Shown here: positions 1-9,259 of the stretch, piece after piece
Position numbering within the stretch: the stretch's first letter is position 1
Layout: each line of letters begins with the position of its first letter
From: Acinetobacter kanungonis
GTDB lineage: Bacteria > Pseudomonadota > Gammaproteobacteria > Pseudomonadales > Moraxellaceae
Reading direction: 5' to 3'
Assembly: GCF_009939195.1 (NCBI RefSeq)
Contig: NZ_JAACKC010000001.1
Location: forward strand, 489,665-553,664
Length of the DNA: 64,000 nucleotides
Notes under the pieces: model-generated
Told to the model about the DNA's origin: nothing
What the model saw: only the letters and a program-made list of their open reading frames with translations
Databases searched by the model: none
Program-made: the position numbers and the translations under genes

Positions 1-33
1 AGCATATGTATTGGAAATAATGGTGATGATCCA

Positions 34-669
34 ATGACAGGGTTTTCCATCTCTATGGATTTAGCGCCGAAACAGTCTCAGTCGGAAACTTTAAGTGCTT
101 TAAAAAGTACGGCTGAACAACGTCTGAAGAATTTTATGCAAGACGTGACTGGGCGTGCCTTAGTGATGATGGAAAATGCGACACAGGGTCAACAAGGCAT
201 TGCGATGGATCTTGTCCAAGAGGCATTTATTTCATTGCATAAATCTTATTCAGACAAATCTACTGAAGAATGGTATCCCCTGTTTTACACCATTTTGAAT
301 AACAAACTACAGGATTGGCGTCGTAAAGAAGCGCGCCGCTCGCAGCCTTTTTCTTTCTTCAAAAAGGTCAGCCTAGATAAAGATGATCTAGAAATCCAAG
401 ATGTTATTGATGAAACCACCCCTAGTCCGTTGGAGTTTCTGGATCAGGCAGTTACGGTTGAAGAAATTCAAGCCGCGATTCGCCAACTACCAGTCCGCCA
501 GCAACAAGCGTTTATGCTGCGGGCATGGGAAGGATTTGACACGCAAACCACTGCTCAAATTATGAATTGTAGTGAAGGCAGTGTAAAAACACATTATCAT
601 CGCGCGATTCAAGGTTTGCGATCTGCATTATCGCATTTGAATCCATATTCGGGAGGGTCATCTGAATGA
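34..669 (+). CDS. ECF-type RNA polymerase sigma factor
   Basis: This 211-residue protein has the two-domain layout of an extracytoplasmic-function sigma factor. A region 2 helix (DLVQEAFISLHKS, about residues 60-72) should bind core polymerase and the -10 element. A region 4 helix-turn-helix (from LPVRQQQAFMLRAWEG to EGSVKTHYHRA, about 150-195) should bind the -35 element. The ATG at 34 is preceded by GGTGA seven bases upstream, so I keep it rather than the internal ATG at 55. The next gene overlaps the stop by four bases. The three-gene order sigma/DUF3619/DUF3106 is a recurring proteobacterial neighbourhood, so the membrane protein that follows is a plausible regulator. The regulon cannot be read from the sequence. 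Confidence 0.9.
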   Translation: MTGFSISMDLAPKQSQSETLSALKSTAEQRLKNFMQDVTGRALVMMENATQGQQGIAMDLVQEAFISLHKSYSDKSTEEWYPLFYTILNNKLQDWRRKEARRSQPFSFFKKVSLDKDDLEIQDVIDETTPSPLEFLDQAVTVEEIQAAIRQLPVRQQQAFMLRAWEGFDTQTTAQIMNCSEGSVKTHYHRAIQGLRSALSHLNPYSGGSSE

Positions 670-986
670 AACAAGATGATTTCTTAAAACAAGTTACTTC
701 CAAACTTGATGGTCTTGCGCAACAGCACAAAGCAAAACCTGTTGTGATGACTCATGTACTGGATCATATCCAGCAACAGAAATCATCACGTTTTGCCTAT
801 TTTAAAATGACAGGATTCGCTTTAGCTGCAGCCATCGCAGGAATTGTGGTGTTACCTAATTCCGTCGATCTGTCAGAAAAACCGCAGAATCAGGTTGTGG
901 TAACACCAAAACTTTCTCCGCAAATGGTGGAAGATTTGGAAATGTTAATGGTTTTAGGTGAGGACAAAGTTCCACATGGCAGCTAG
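666..986 (+). CDS. DUF3619-type small membrane protein, possible anti-sigma partner
   Basis: This 106-residue protein has a soluble N-terminal half rich in Gln and Lys, one transmembrane helix (about residues 47-65, MTGFALAAAIAGIVVL) and a short C-terminal tail. Its size and position directly behind an ECF sigma gene fit the DUF3619 family. The start overlaps the sigma stop as ATGA, indicating translational coupling. By analogy with other ECF operons it could tether or modulate the sigma factor from the inner membrane. That role is inference: I see no zinc-binding anti-sigma motif of the HxxxCxxC type. Its stop lies inside the start of the next gene. Confidence 0.75.
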   Translation: MKQDDFLKQVTSKLDGLAQQHKAKPVVMTHVLDHIQQQKSSRFAYFKMTGFALAAAIAGIVVLPNSVDLSEKPQNQVVVTPKLSPQMVEDLEMLMVLGEDKVPHGS

Positions 987-1380
987 AAGGTTAGCTTTTG
1001 CTTTTTGTGCACTCGGTTTCTTGCAAACAAGTTTTGCAGGATTTGAACGTTTTTGGTTTTTTTCCAAAGATGCCAACACCCAAGTGGCTGAAACTTGGGA
1101 AACACTGTCAGAGCAAGAACAACGTGCTTTGATTAAACGCTATCAGTCGCTCAAAGAAATTCCAGATGAGCAAAGTGATAGTCTGCAACAGCGTATGGAC
1201 TGGTTTACCCAATTACCTGAACAAGAAAAGCAGAAAATGCGTGAAACTTGGCAACAAATGAGCAGCCAAGAACGCAACGACCTACGCGTGCGCATGCAAA
1301 AGGCGACACCTGAAGAACGGATCAATATTCGCCAAGAATACATGAACAAATATTTGCATCACACGGCAGAACAGCCATAA
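976..1380 (+). CDS. DUF3106 domain protein, exported
   Basis: This 134-residue protein begins with a signal peptide (MAARRLAFAFCALGFLQTSFA) and is probably periplasmic. The mature part is helical and rich in Gln, Glu and Arg, with a repeating pattern of the type W..L...EQ..L (WETLSEQEQRALI, WFTQLPEQEKQKM, WQQMSSQERNDL). This is typical of the DUF3106 family. I prefer the ATG at 976 to a GTG at 958, because translation from 976 gives a clean signal peptide. The coding region overlaps the end of the upstream membrane protein, so the three genes form one operon. Its role is unknown. The repeats resemble those of small periplasmic stress-sensing proteins, which would suit an ECF operon. Confidence 0.75.
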   Translation: MAARRLAFAFCALGFLQTSFAGFERFWFFSKDANTQVAETWETLSEQEQRALIKRYQSLKEIPDEQSDSLQQRMDWFTQLPEQEKQKMRETWQQMSSQERNDLRVRMQKATPEERINIRQEYMNKYLHHTAEQP

Positions 1381-1406
1381 TTTTCATGGGGTTCTGAGCA
1401 TTTACT

Positions 1407-1440
1407 AAAAAAGCCAATCCAGAGAAGATTGGCTTTTTTA
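1407..1440 (+). terminator. Rho-independent terminator of the sigma operon
   Basis: AAGCCAATC pairs with GATTGGCTT across a short loop, and the stem is flanked by A and T tracts. It lies 27 bases after the DUF3106 stop and can act on both strands. Confidence 0.85.
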
Positions 1441-1460
1441 TGGTTCACAATATTATGAAC

Positions 1461-1491
1461 AAGAAGCTCATCAACATGGCGTGAGCTTCTT
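1461..1491 (-). terminator. Hairpin after the CSLREA operon
   Basis: AAGAAGCTCA and TGAGCTTCTT form a perfect 10-bp stem with an 11-base loop, just downstream of the convergent minus-strand gene that ends at 1504. The following T tract is weak, so this may be an RNA 3'-end stabiliser as much as a terminator. Confidence 0.55.
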
Positions 1492-1503
1492 AAACTTCAA
1501 CCC

Positions 1504-3918
1504 TTATGCTTTCTTGCCGCGGCGTTGATAACGATAGCCAGCCAATCCCAACAAACCCAATAAGCTAAACCATCCCATAGAACCGCCTCCACCACCAGAG
1601 GTCACTGTATTTTTTGCAGTATTGTTTAGATAAATTTTTGCGCGATTCGATGCCAGACCTTCTGCATCAAAGACGGTATATTCCATAACTTGATCAAATG
1701 GACTGTAGTTGTTTTTGACCTGAACCACTAAATTGCTGGAATAACAGGTATCGCGCATGGCACTGCCAGGGCAAGGACCGTTCGGCACAGATGGATCAAC
1801 CAGCATCGCACTTGGCAAGCTGTCTAAACGAATAGCCAACTCCTGACCTGCTTCATTATGGTAGAAATCGGCTTTATTCAAACCAGCAATACTTGTTTTC
1901 GGACCATCATCATCAAAGTCATTTTCAAGTGGATGCAAGCTAATATTCTGATTTGTACCATATTCCAAGCGATAAGTATCATCTTTGGCAATCGGTGCAA
2001 TATTGGCAAAACTTGCACTTAATAAACCTGTTGTGGTTTTGGTCGCATCCGTTTTGGAGGTAATGCTGTAGGTACATAAAGCATTCTCACCAATCGTCGA
2101 AAGATTATCATCTAAGCGATAAAACATGATGCGCTTGAGTTCAGCTATCCATTCACATTTTAAGTTTGGATCTTGATCACCAATGAATTGAAAGCTACTG
2201 CCTTCCCCTGAATAAGTTCCCACCCCTAAAACTTGGGTACTAATATTATAGTTCTCAGCATTCAAGGCTTGGACTTGTGATTGGCTGTTCATCCACTGCT
2301 CATCAGGTAATGCCAGCGCATACGGATCAATATAAATCGCGCGGTATTTGGCATGTTTTTCGGTATTGCTCTTCAAATCCTTAAATGCCGTTAGCTCCGC
2401 TTGGTACTGAGTTAAGTATTTAGCATCTGTTGATTGATCATCAATGCGTGCCTGATACAAATCGATGGCTTGCTGATAACCATCCATCATTTGTGAATAA
2501 GATAAATTCTTTAAATTAATGATATCTGCCGCTGTCAAGCGCATCAGTTCAACCGAACCAATATCACAGGTATTTTTCATGCTCGGATTTAAAATGAGCG
2601 TAGCATCCGTAATTCGACTAAAACCTCGTTGATCGACATCACTACAACCAATCGCCCCTATATTAACCAAATCATTTGCGGTCTGATTATCCCGTGGATA
2701 GTACAGCGGTAAATATTCTGTGCTTGCACTCGGTCCTGTATAGGCAGATAGCAACGTGCTCATCGAGATGTTGCTGACATCAATATTGGTATTGCTTCCA
2801 GAGGTATTACTTTCATAAGCAATTTTCGGCAAGTTACACTGCCCCGTCACCGCACCTAACTGCAAGGCATTGTTCATTGCAACAATATCAAGTTTTGCAT
2901 CCGCCACATTGCCGTTATTTAAAGCATAGCGACAGGATTGCCCTGCATTGTATGCCATTACATTAAAGGAAATATTTTTACTGCCCAGTTGGTCATACAA
3001 TAAGGTGCTGGCAGCATTATTTTCTACAATGGTATTACTTAATAAAACCAACGTACTGTTTTCACTTAAGTTCGGCTGCGCAGTATTGGAGGAAATACTC
3101 TTAATAATTGCACCCGTAATAGGATTTGCCTGATTTTTAGCAATGGTATTGGTTTGCAATAAAGTCGATGCCTCACCGCAAATTTCTAACATGCTTGCAT
3201 TATTAATAACGCCATTGCCGACTATACTGCTGTTCTGAATGTTAATTGTGGGCTTGGTAAATAATAAATTGTTCTGACAGGTCATCGCCAAGACACTGCC
3301 CTGTGCTGCTTGATTAGCCTGTATTAAGCCATGATCAATATTCAGTGAAATATCGCCATCTAGATAAATAGCACCGCCCTGAGCAGCATGTGAATTGACG
3401 ATCGCGACATTATTTAAATTAATATCTGCACCTGCATAAATGGCACCACCTAAGCCCGTGCTACTTCCATTCGCCAAAATGATGTTCTTAAATGAAGTCC
3501 CGTATTTCGACAATGAGCTATTAAAAATTCGGGTCTGATTTTCTCCACTGATAGTGGTTTTTAAGGCCGTCGTCGCTGGATAAGTATGAGTTAAGACATG
3601 TTTAGATGAATAATCCAGCGGCTCGGCACCATAAATTTCAAGCACAGATTGCGGCATCAGCTCACGTTTGAGTGTATAGGTTCCTTCTTTTAGCTGAATC
3701 CGATCTTTTTGACCTAAACGTGTATCCCCTGCATTACAGCCACCATAAGCCTTATTATCTGCGGCCGTCTTTATGGCTTCGCGTAATGAACATTGATTTA
3801 AGTTTTCCCCATCTTCATCATCAAAGGTGGTGACATAGATAAACGTATCTTCCGCTGCCATCAGAGACATGGCTGACAGCACCATTAATGTAAGTAAACC
3901 TTTTTTATAATTTTTCAC
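1504..3918 (-). CDS. Secreted CSLREA-domain protein with GlyGly-CTERM tail
   Basis: This is a large exported protein of about 804 residues. It has a signal sequence (MKNYKKGLLTLMVLSAMSLMA), then an N-terminal CSLREA motif (NQCSLREAIKTAAD). A long Asn/Ser-rich stretch follows, with beta-helix-like repeats of GGAIY and N-I-V-N type. Near the C-terminus is a cadherin-like segment (IAPIAKDDTY). It ends in SGGGGGS, a hydrophobic helix and a basic end, the GlyGly-CTERM sorting signal cut by rhombosortase. Such proteins are usually exported by type II secretion. In Acinetobacter one family of this architecture is called rhombotarget A, and I cannot tell which of the two tandem genes it is. The GTG at 3918 has AGGGA seven bases upstream and is preferred to a TTG at 3924. 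It is cotranscribed with the gene ending at 3934. Confidence 0.85.
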   Translation of the reverse strand: MKNYKKGLLTLMVLSAMSLMAAEDTFIYVTTFDDEDGENLNQCSLREAIKTAADNKAYGGCNAGDTRLGQKDRIQLKEGTYTLKRELMPQSVLEIYGAEPLDYSSKHVLTHTYPATTALKTTISGENQTRIFNSSLSKYGTSFKNIILANGSSTGLGGAIYAGADINLNNVAIVNSHAAQGGAIYLDGDISLNIDHGLIQANQAAQGSVLAMTCQNNLLFTKPTINIQNSSIVGNGVINNASMLEICGEASTLLQTNTIAKNQANPITGAIIKSISSNTAQPNLSENSTLVLLSNTIVENNAASTLLYDQLGSKNISFNVMAYNAGQSCRYALNNGNVADAKLDIVAMNNALQLGAVTGQCNLPKIAYESNTSGSNTNIDVSNISMSTLLSAYTGPSASTEYLPLYYPRDNQTANDLVNIGAIGCSDVDQRGFSRITDATLILNPSMKNTCDIGSVELMRLTAADIINLKNLSYSQMMDGYQQAIDLYQARIDDQSTDAKYLTQYQAELTAFKDLKSNTEKHAKYRAIYIDPYALALPDEQWMNSQSQVQALNAENYNISTQVLGVGTYSGEGSSFQFIGDQDPNLKCEWIAELKRIMFYRLDDNLSTIGENALCTYSITSKTDATKTTTGLLSASFANIAPIAKDDTYRLEYGTNQNISLHPLENDFDDDGPKTSIAGLNKADFYHNEAGQELAIRLDSLPSAMLVDPSVPNGPCPGSAMRDTCYSSNLVVQVKNNYSPFDQVMEYTVFDAEGLASNRAKIYLNNTAKNTVTSGGGGGSMGWFSLLGLLGLAGYRYQRRGKKA

Positions 3919-3933
3919 GGTCAATTCCCTTGC

Positions 3934-5754
3934 CTATTTCTTGTAACGACGTAATCCAATCAGTCCCAATAAGCCCAGTAAGCTTAATATTCCCGCACTC
4001 CCTCCCGAAGTCTCGACCTTGCTACTTTCCATCTGTCCAGCAGGAGCCTGAGTGACTTGGACTTTGATCTCTAAATAAGGATTCTGAGAATCGTTAAATC
4101 GCGTCGTGGTTGTAACCAGTCGAATTTTAAAAATATCGGCTCCATGCCAATTACCATTCGGTGTGTACTGAATATTGCCTTCTTCATCAATAGTGACCCT
4201 TCCCTTCGGCTGAGTCGTGGTTGGAATGACTTGTAAACAACCATCTTGCCAAGCCTCACCTGTCGGATTGGCTCCCAATAATGCTTCACACTGATCTTTC
4301 GGTAAAAGCTCACCGTCACCTAATAATTCAGCCACCGACATTTTTGCAACTTCGCCGTAGTTGATATCGTCACCGATCAAAGAAATCGTGGTTGGAAACA
4401 CCAGTTCAATCGCACCACGGTCGCAGAGCACATTATTGGAATCACGAACTTGTCCACGCTGATCACTGGACTCGCATTCCACCAAGGCTGTTTCTGAGCC
4501 AGTCCATTGTTTGCCTTTATTCACAATTAAGGAATCACTTAACTGCTGATAAGTCACCAATAATCGTGGTTTAAAATAACCGAGAAAATCATTGCTACTT
4601 TGATTAAACGGACACACTAAACTTTGTCGGTCTAAATTTGCACTGCTGCATTTTCCCTCAAGTGTGCTCCCTGCAATTAAAGCAGTTTGCGTCCAAATTT
4701 CATTGGGATACTCTGCCAACCCTTGCCCACAACCTGCTGAAACCAGATTGTTCTGCAAAATACTCTGATCGCCTGCTTCAAACTTACAATCCTGCTGCGT
4801 AGCTATTGGGTATGGATTACCAATCAAGATACTATTCGCAAGAAAAGCTTTACCCTGTGGTGCAACAAATTGAACGCCTTGCGCATTGCCAATCATGGTC
4901 AAATTATTTAAGCCAATGCCGTCGCGTAAATTCAGCAAATAGCCTTTATTCTGTAAAAAAGTACTGTTTTTAATATAATTTGCGACATTCAAAATCGAGC
5001 TGGGTAACTGTTCTGAATTAAATAATAAAGCGGCGTAAATATTTGCAGAAGCTGAATTGTTGGTCTCATTATGACGAATGACACTATTTAAGATTTTGTA
5101 TGCAGGTCGCTGGGTATACAGTACAGCACCCTCAGCAGCATAATTCTTTTCAAACAAGCTATTTTGAATGACGACTAGACTATCGCTGGTATTTTCGACT
5201 GTTGAATTACCCACATTATAAATTGCTCCACCTTGGACTGCATAACCACCAGATAATCCTGCATAACTTAATTGTAGATATTCATTGTTATAAATTAATC
5301 CACCTTGTTGTGCGCATTGGGCTTGACCACAACCTTGTAGACTAACCTCGTACAACACAACACTAAGTAATTTTTCTTGCGAACCATCATCAATTCTTAA
5401 AATATTATCTTTTGCTTGCATTTGCAGCACAGCATTATTTTTACCTAAAACTGGCGTTTCATTAAAATCCACATCATAGTTGGTTTTAATAGTTAATTCT
5501 TTTTGAATATTTAAATGTGAATTCAGCTTATAGACTTTCTGTTTTTCCAACAAAATGACAGGACTGGCATCTTCCCCACCACAACCGAAATACCCTTCTT
5601 TAGGCATATCTTGGTTAATATAACTGACCGCTTCTCGTAGTGAACACTCTTGATCATCTTTAACGACATCTTCTGTGGTAGTCACACTAATATTCGCACT
5701 ATAGGCATGCCCAGCCAGACACAACATTCCCACACCAATGCTCTGCTTGAGCAT
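3934..5754 (-). CDS. Second CSLREA/GlyGly-CTERM secreted protein
   Basis: This 606-residue protein parallels its downstream neighbour: signal peptide (MLKQSIGVGMLCLAGHAYSA), CSLREAVSY near residue 37, and a beta-helix-like body containing GGAIYNVGNS. The C-terminal segment (residues about 570-606) has ETSGGSAG, a Leu/Gly-rich transmembrane helix and RRYKK. That is a GlyGly-CTERM rhombosortase signal. A perfect AAGGAGA ribosome site sits six bases before the ATG. The gap to the next gene is only 15 bases, so the two are an operon and probably a diverged duplication. The protein should be exported by Sec, trimmed by a rhomboid-family protease and released or surface-anchored. No rhombosortase gene is in this window. 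Confidence 0.85.
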   Translation of the reverse strand: MLKQSIGVGMLCLAGHAYSANISVTTTEDVVKDDQECSLREAVSYINQDMPKEGYFGCGGEDASPVILLEKQKVYKLNSHLNIQKELTIKTNYDVDFNETPVLGKNNAVLQMQAKDNILRIDDGSQEKLLSVVLYEVSLQGCGQAQCAQQGGLIYNNEYLQLSYAGLSGGYAVQGGAIYNVGNSTVENTSDSLVVIQNSLFEKNYAAEGAVLYTQRPAYKILNSVIRHNETNNSASANIYAALLFNSEQLPSSILNVANYIKNSTFLQNKGYLLNLRDGIGLNNLTMIGNAQGVQFVAPQGKAFLANSILIGNPYPIATQQDCKFEAGDQSILQNNLVSAGCGQGLAEYPNEIWTQTALIAGSTLEGKCSSANLDRQSLVCPFNQSSNDFLGYFKPRLLVTYQQLSDSLIVNKGKQWTGSETALVECESSDQRGQVRDSNNVLCDRGAIELVFPTTISLIGDDINYGEVAKMSVAELLGDGELLPKDQCEALLGANPTGEAWQDGCLQVIPTTTQPKGRVTIDEEGNIQYTPNGNWHGADIFKIRLVTTTTRFNDSQNPYLEIKVQVTQAPAGQMESSKVETSGGSAGILSLLGLLGLIGLRRYKK

Positions 5755-6116
5755 ACGTCTCTCCTTAATTATTTTATTGATCTTGTTTTTCTAAATTGCT
5801 GCTTCCTAGCAATTTATCTACAGCCAATGGCGATCCCTTTGCTGTACAGCCTAAAAGATGAACGTAGAAATATAATTGACTAAATTGCCAAATTCTTTAG
5901 GCACAATTGCAACTATTAAAAGATAGGCTCAATAATTTGGAGTCTAGATGATGAGTTCGATGAGATGAGACGAATTGAAACTTCATGCTGATTTGCAGCA
6001 TTTATGTTCTCCTTAACTTTACTTTCTATTATTTTTCTATGCTCGCAATTCCATGCGATAGGCATTTAAGCTGTACTTTGTCACAGCCATGCTGATTACT
6101 CAAGTGCTTTTATCGG
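5755..6116. other. Intergenic region: leader of the CSLREA operon and 3' side of hda
   Basis: There is no credible gene here. It holds a perfect 9-bp inverted repeat (5792-5816), a 10-bp palindrome GCTGTACAGC (5841-5850) and a small 6-bp hairpin (5985-6001). The promoter for the minus-strand CSLREA operon must lie within it, but no hexamer pair stands out. Confidence 0.6.
5792..5816. repeat. Perfect inverted repeat upstream of the CSLREA operon
   Basis: TAAATTGCT and AGCAATTTA are exact reverse complements separated by seven bases, 38 bases upstream of the start at 5754. This could be an operator or a hairpin in the 5' untranslated region. Confidence 0.6.
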
Positions 6117-6821
6117 TTATTGATATTCATCAATGAGTGCATAAATTTGTCTTAAAGTGGCATGACTTAGCTTGGTTTTCTCGCCTTTAAGGAGTTGGAT
6201 CAACTGCTCTAAGGTTTGTAATAAAATCGAAGCCTGATGCGGACCATGCGCTAAAAGATAATCAACAATTTGCTGATCGATATGAATCCCACGTCGTGCC
6301 AATACTGAACTGACCAGAATCTGTCGATCTGCATATAAACTGCCATTCGGCACTTTCACACTCACTGCTTGAGTCAGTCTGGACTGTAAATCAGGTAGTT
6401 CTAATTTCAGCTCAATCGGGGCAAAACGCGAAGAGAACACCAATTGTCCACCCACTTCATTATTGTAATTAATGAGGTGAAATACCGCTTTTTGCCAATG
6501 CGGCACACCACAAATCGCTTCAATATCATCCAACGCCACCAAATCATAACGCTCGAGCGAGGTAATCGCTTCTGTAGGTGCATCTAGCAATTCTAATAAC
6601 GAGACTTTAATCGCTGATTTACCCACATCCAGATAAGAATCACAAATTGCAGAAAGCAAATGACTTTTACCTGTACCCGCACCACCATAGACATAAAAAC
6701 GATTCATTAGACCTGCATGTAACTGACGAATTGCATCAATGACATGCCCCCATCCCGGACCAGAGAAATCACTGATTCGGGCATCAAGTTGGGGTTCAAT
6801 ATCTAATTGCAGTTGACGCAT
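6117..6821 (-). CDS. hda: DnaA regulatory inactivator Hda
   Basis: This 234-residue AAA+ protein resembles DnaA without the DNA-binding domain. Visible are an N-terminal clamp-binding motif (QLQLD, residues 3-7), Walker A (GGAGTGKS, about 46-53) and Walker B (LVALDDIE, about 94-101). Hda bound to the beta sliding clamp stimulates ATP hydrolysis by DnaA and so prevents re-initiation of replication. The length matches the family (about 230-250). It follows the AI-2E permease gene on the same strand after 24 bases and is likely cotranscribed with it, a neighbourhood shared by pseudomonads and Acinetobacter. Confidence 0.9.
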   Translation of the reverse strand: MRQLQLDIEPQLDARISDFSGPGWGHVIDAIRQLHAGLMNRFYVYGGAGTGKSHLLSAICDSYLDVGKSAIKVSLLELLDAPTEAITSLERYDLVALDDIEAICGVPHWQKAVFHLINYNNEVGGQLVFSSRFAPIELKLELPDLQSRLTQAVSVKVPNGSLYADRQILVSSVLARRGIHIDQQIVDYLLAHGPHQASILLQTLEQLIQLLKGEKTKLSHATLRQIYALIDEYQ

Positions 6822-6845
6822 ATTCGTGTTTAAGCCTTATACGCT

Positions 6846-8054
6846 TTATGGTTTAGGTTCGATGTTACTTGATTTTTCAGCAACTTGCTGATCTTTTGCA
6901 GGGTGATCTTTAATTTCAATGTCTACTTCCAGTTGTGACGTTTCTATACTAATAGAATCTGCTTCTGCATTGGAAGTGAAGATTGTTTGCGTACCATACA
7001 ACTGACTCTGCTCATACCATTCTCGTGCATGTTTAAGCAGCACTACAATCACTGCAGCGACGGGTAAGGCAATCAGCATGCCTAGAAAACCTGCCAGTTG
7101 CGCACCCGCCAATACCGCGAATACCACCGCAACAGGAGATAAACCAATCTTATCCCCCAGTAAAAATGGCTGCAGAATATAACCTTCCACTGCTTGACCA
7201 ATCATGAATACAACAGCAACCAGCGCCAAGTGCATCCAGTCCAAGCCAAACTGGAATAAAGAAGCAATGACTGCAGCAATAATCCCGACAGCAAAACCCA
7301 AATAAGGAATAATACTGGCCAAACCAGCAATCATTCCAATGATCAATCCGACTTCAAGGCCAATTAATTGTAAGCCAACCGCATAAACAATACCAAGCAG
7401 CAGCATCACCAAAAATTGCCCTTTCACAAAGGCACCTAGCACGCTATGGCATTCACCCACAATCTTTAGTGTCGATTCTTCATAAGGACGTGGAATTAGT
7501 CGACGCATGCTGTCTAGCATACGATCCCAGTCCAACAGGAAGTAAAAAGCAATCACAGGAATTAAAACCACCGTGCCGCCAATTTGGATAAAACTTAAAC
7601 CTGATTGTGCAATTTTAAGTGCCATTGCCTGAATGCTGTCAGCACTATAGTTAGTCTGAATATAGTCCATGACCGTCGTTGACAGTTGATGTGTATCAAT
7701 TTCCATCTGCACCAGATTAAAGGTGCGCGACAACCATGGTAAAAAAGTATCATTTAACCAATGTATCCCCGCTGGAATACTCCCCTTGGCATACATTAAC
7801 TGCTGCCAAATTAACGGCACCAAATATGAAATGGCTAAAGTCAAGAGGACCCCAATCCCGACAAATACAATACTGATGGCAAGCCATCTTGGTAAACCAA
7901 TATTATGAAATTTTTCGACCAGAGGATTAAATAAATAAGCGATTAAAAATGCTGCAATAAATGGCAGTACCACAGGCTTTAATAAATATAAAACCCAAAG
8001 AATAAGTGCGATTCCCGCAAGGATAAAAATACGACGCAAGGTTCGATCGACCAT
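6846..8054 (-). CDS. AI-2E family transporter (PerM/YdiK-like permease)
   Basis: This 402-residue inner-membrane protein has about eight hydrophobic helices, starting with ILAGIALILWVLYLL and including the family's glycine-rich segment around LASIIPYLGFAVG. A roughly 50-residue acidic, soluble C-terminal tail (from FTSNAEADS to the end) extends past the last helix. The family includes the autoinducer-2 exporter TqsA and the putative permease PerM, but substrate cannot be assigned from sequence. The ATG at 8054 faces purM divergently, with about 130 bases between the genes. The tail is longer and more charged than usual and may be disordered. Confidence 0.85.
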   Translation of the reverse strand: MVDRTLRRIFILAGIALILWVLYLLKPVVLPFIAAFLIAYLFNPLVEKFHNIGLPRWLAISIVFVGIGVLLTLAISYLVPLIWQQLMYAKGSIPAGIHWLNDTFLPWLSRTFNLVQMEIDTHQLSTTVMDYIQTNYSADSIQAMALKIAQSGLSFIQIGGTVVLIPVIAFYFLLDWDRMLDSMRRLIPRPYEESTLKIVGECHSVLGAFVKGQFLVMLLLGIVYAVGLQLIGLEVGLIIGMIAGLASIIPYLGFAVGIIAAVIASLFQFGLDWMHLALVAVVFMIGQAVEGYILQPFLLGDKIGLSPVAVVFAVLAGAQLAGFLGMLIALPVAAVIVVLLKHAREWYEQSQLYGTQTIFTSNAEADSISIETSQLEVDIEIKDHPAKDQQVAEKSSNIEPKP

Positions 8055-8156
8055 AGAAACCCGCCTTTTTCAATTTAATCGTTATAAAAAGTAAAATATT
8101 TAAGTAAAGATAGCATTTTAGAGCATAAATAACATAAGAGTTTCGTATATTCGGGT

Positions 8157-8162
8157 TATAAT
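8157..8162 (+). promoter_or_regulatory. Candidate -10 box for purMN
   Basis: A perfect TATAAT lies 27 bases before the purM ATG. The corresponding -35 is poor, which would suit regulated expression. GCGGAG eight bases before the ATG is the ribosome site. Confidence 0.45.
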
Positions 8163-8188
8163 CCCCGCGCAAATGCGGAGACTTCACT

Positions 8189-9259
8189 ATGAGCAACTCA
8201 ACTTCTACCCCAAACACTGGTTTAAGCTATAAAGATGCAGGTGTCGATATTGAAGCGGGCGACGCACTTGTCGATCGAATCAAATCTGTCGCTAAGCGTA
8301 CAACTCGTCCTGAAGTGATGGGCGGATTAGGTGGCTTTGGCGCACTATGTAAAATTCCGAAAGGCTATGAAGAGCCTGTTCTCGTATCTGGCACAGATGG
8401 TGTCGGCACAAAATTACGTTTAGCTTTGAACTTAAACCGTCATGACACGATTGGCCAAGACTTGGTTGCCATGTGTGTAAACGACCTTTTAGTGTGTGGT
8501 GCAGAACCTTTATTCTTCCTTGACTACTATGCAACTGGTCACTTAAATGTTGATGTTGCTGCTGATGTGGTTACAGGTATTGGTAAAGGCTGTGAGCTTG
8601 CTGGTTGTGCATTGGTCGGTGGTGAAACTGCTGAAATGCCTGGCATGTATGAAGGCGAAGATTATGATCTTGCAGGTTTCTGCGTAGGTGTAGTTGAGCA
8701 AAGCAAAATCATTGATGGCTCTAAAGTTAAAGCAGGCGATGTTTTAATTGGTGTTGCATCAAGCGGCGCACATTCAAATGGTTACTCTTTACTTCGCAAA
8801 ATCTTAGACGTAAAAAACGTCGATCTTGCACAAATCGTAGATGGTCGCCCACTTGCTGAAACAGCAATGGAGCCAACACGTATTTATGTAAAACCAATTC
8901 TTGAACTTTGCAAACAAGTTGATGTACATGCGATGGCGCACATCACGGGTGGTGGTTTACCGGGTAACTTACCTCGCGTACTTCCAAACGGCGCGCAAGC
9001 AATTATTAATGAATCTTCTTGGGAATGGCCAGAATTGTTCAAACTTCTTCAAAAAGAAGGTGGTGTTGAACAATTCGAGATGTACCGTACATTTAACTGT
9101 GGCGTAGGCATGGTGATTGCGGTAGATCCAGCAGATGCAGATAAAACGATTGCACTTTTAACTGAACAAGGTGAAAAAGCATGGGCAATGGGTCACATTG
9201 TAGACAATGCTGAATCTGTTGAAGGTGCTGACGAGAAAATCCGCGTAATCTTTGCATAA
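8189..9259 (+). CDS. purM: Phosphoribosylformylglycinamidine cyclo-ligase (AIR synthetase)
   Basis: This 356-residue cytosolic enzyme carries out the ATP-dependent closure of FGAM to aminoimidazole ribonucleotide, the fifth step of purine synthesis. Signature stretches are the N-terminal [13 protein letters not shown], the glycine-rich [27 protein letters not shown], and [16 protein letters not shown], which is the PurM/ThiL-superfamily nucleotide-binding loop. Length is normal for the family. The stop overlaps the purN ATG by one base (TAATG), so the two are translationally coupled. A clear GGAG precedes the start. Confidence 0.97.
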   Translation: MSNSTSTPNTGLSYKDAGVDIEAGDALVDRIKSVAKRTTRPEVMGGLGGFGALCKIPKGYEEPVLVSGTDGVGTKLRLALNLNRHDTIGQDLVAMCVNDLLVCGAEPLFFLDYYATGHLNVDVAADVVTGIGKGCELAGCALVGGETAEMPGMYEGEDYDLAGFCVGVVEQSKIIDGSKVKAGDVLIGVASSGAHSNGYSLLRKILDVKNVDLAQIVDGRPLAETAMEPTRIYVKPILELCKQVDVHAMAHITGGGLPGNLPRVLPNGAQAIINESSWEWPELFKLLQKEGGVEQFEMYRTFNCGVGMVIAVDPADADKTIALLTEQGEKAWAMGHIVDNAESVEGADEKIRVIFA

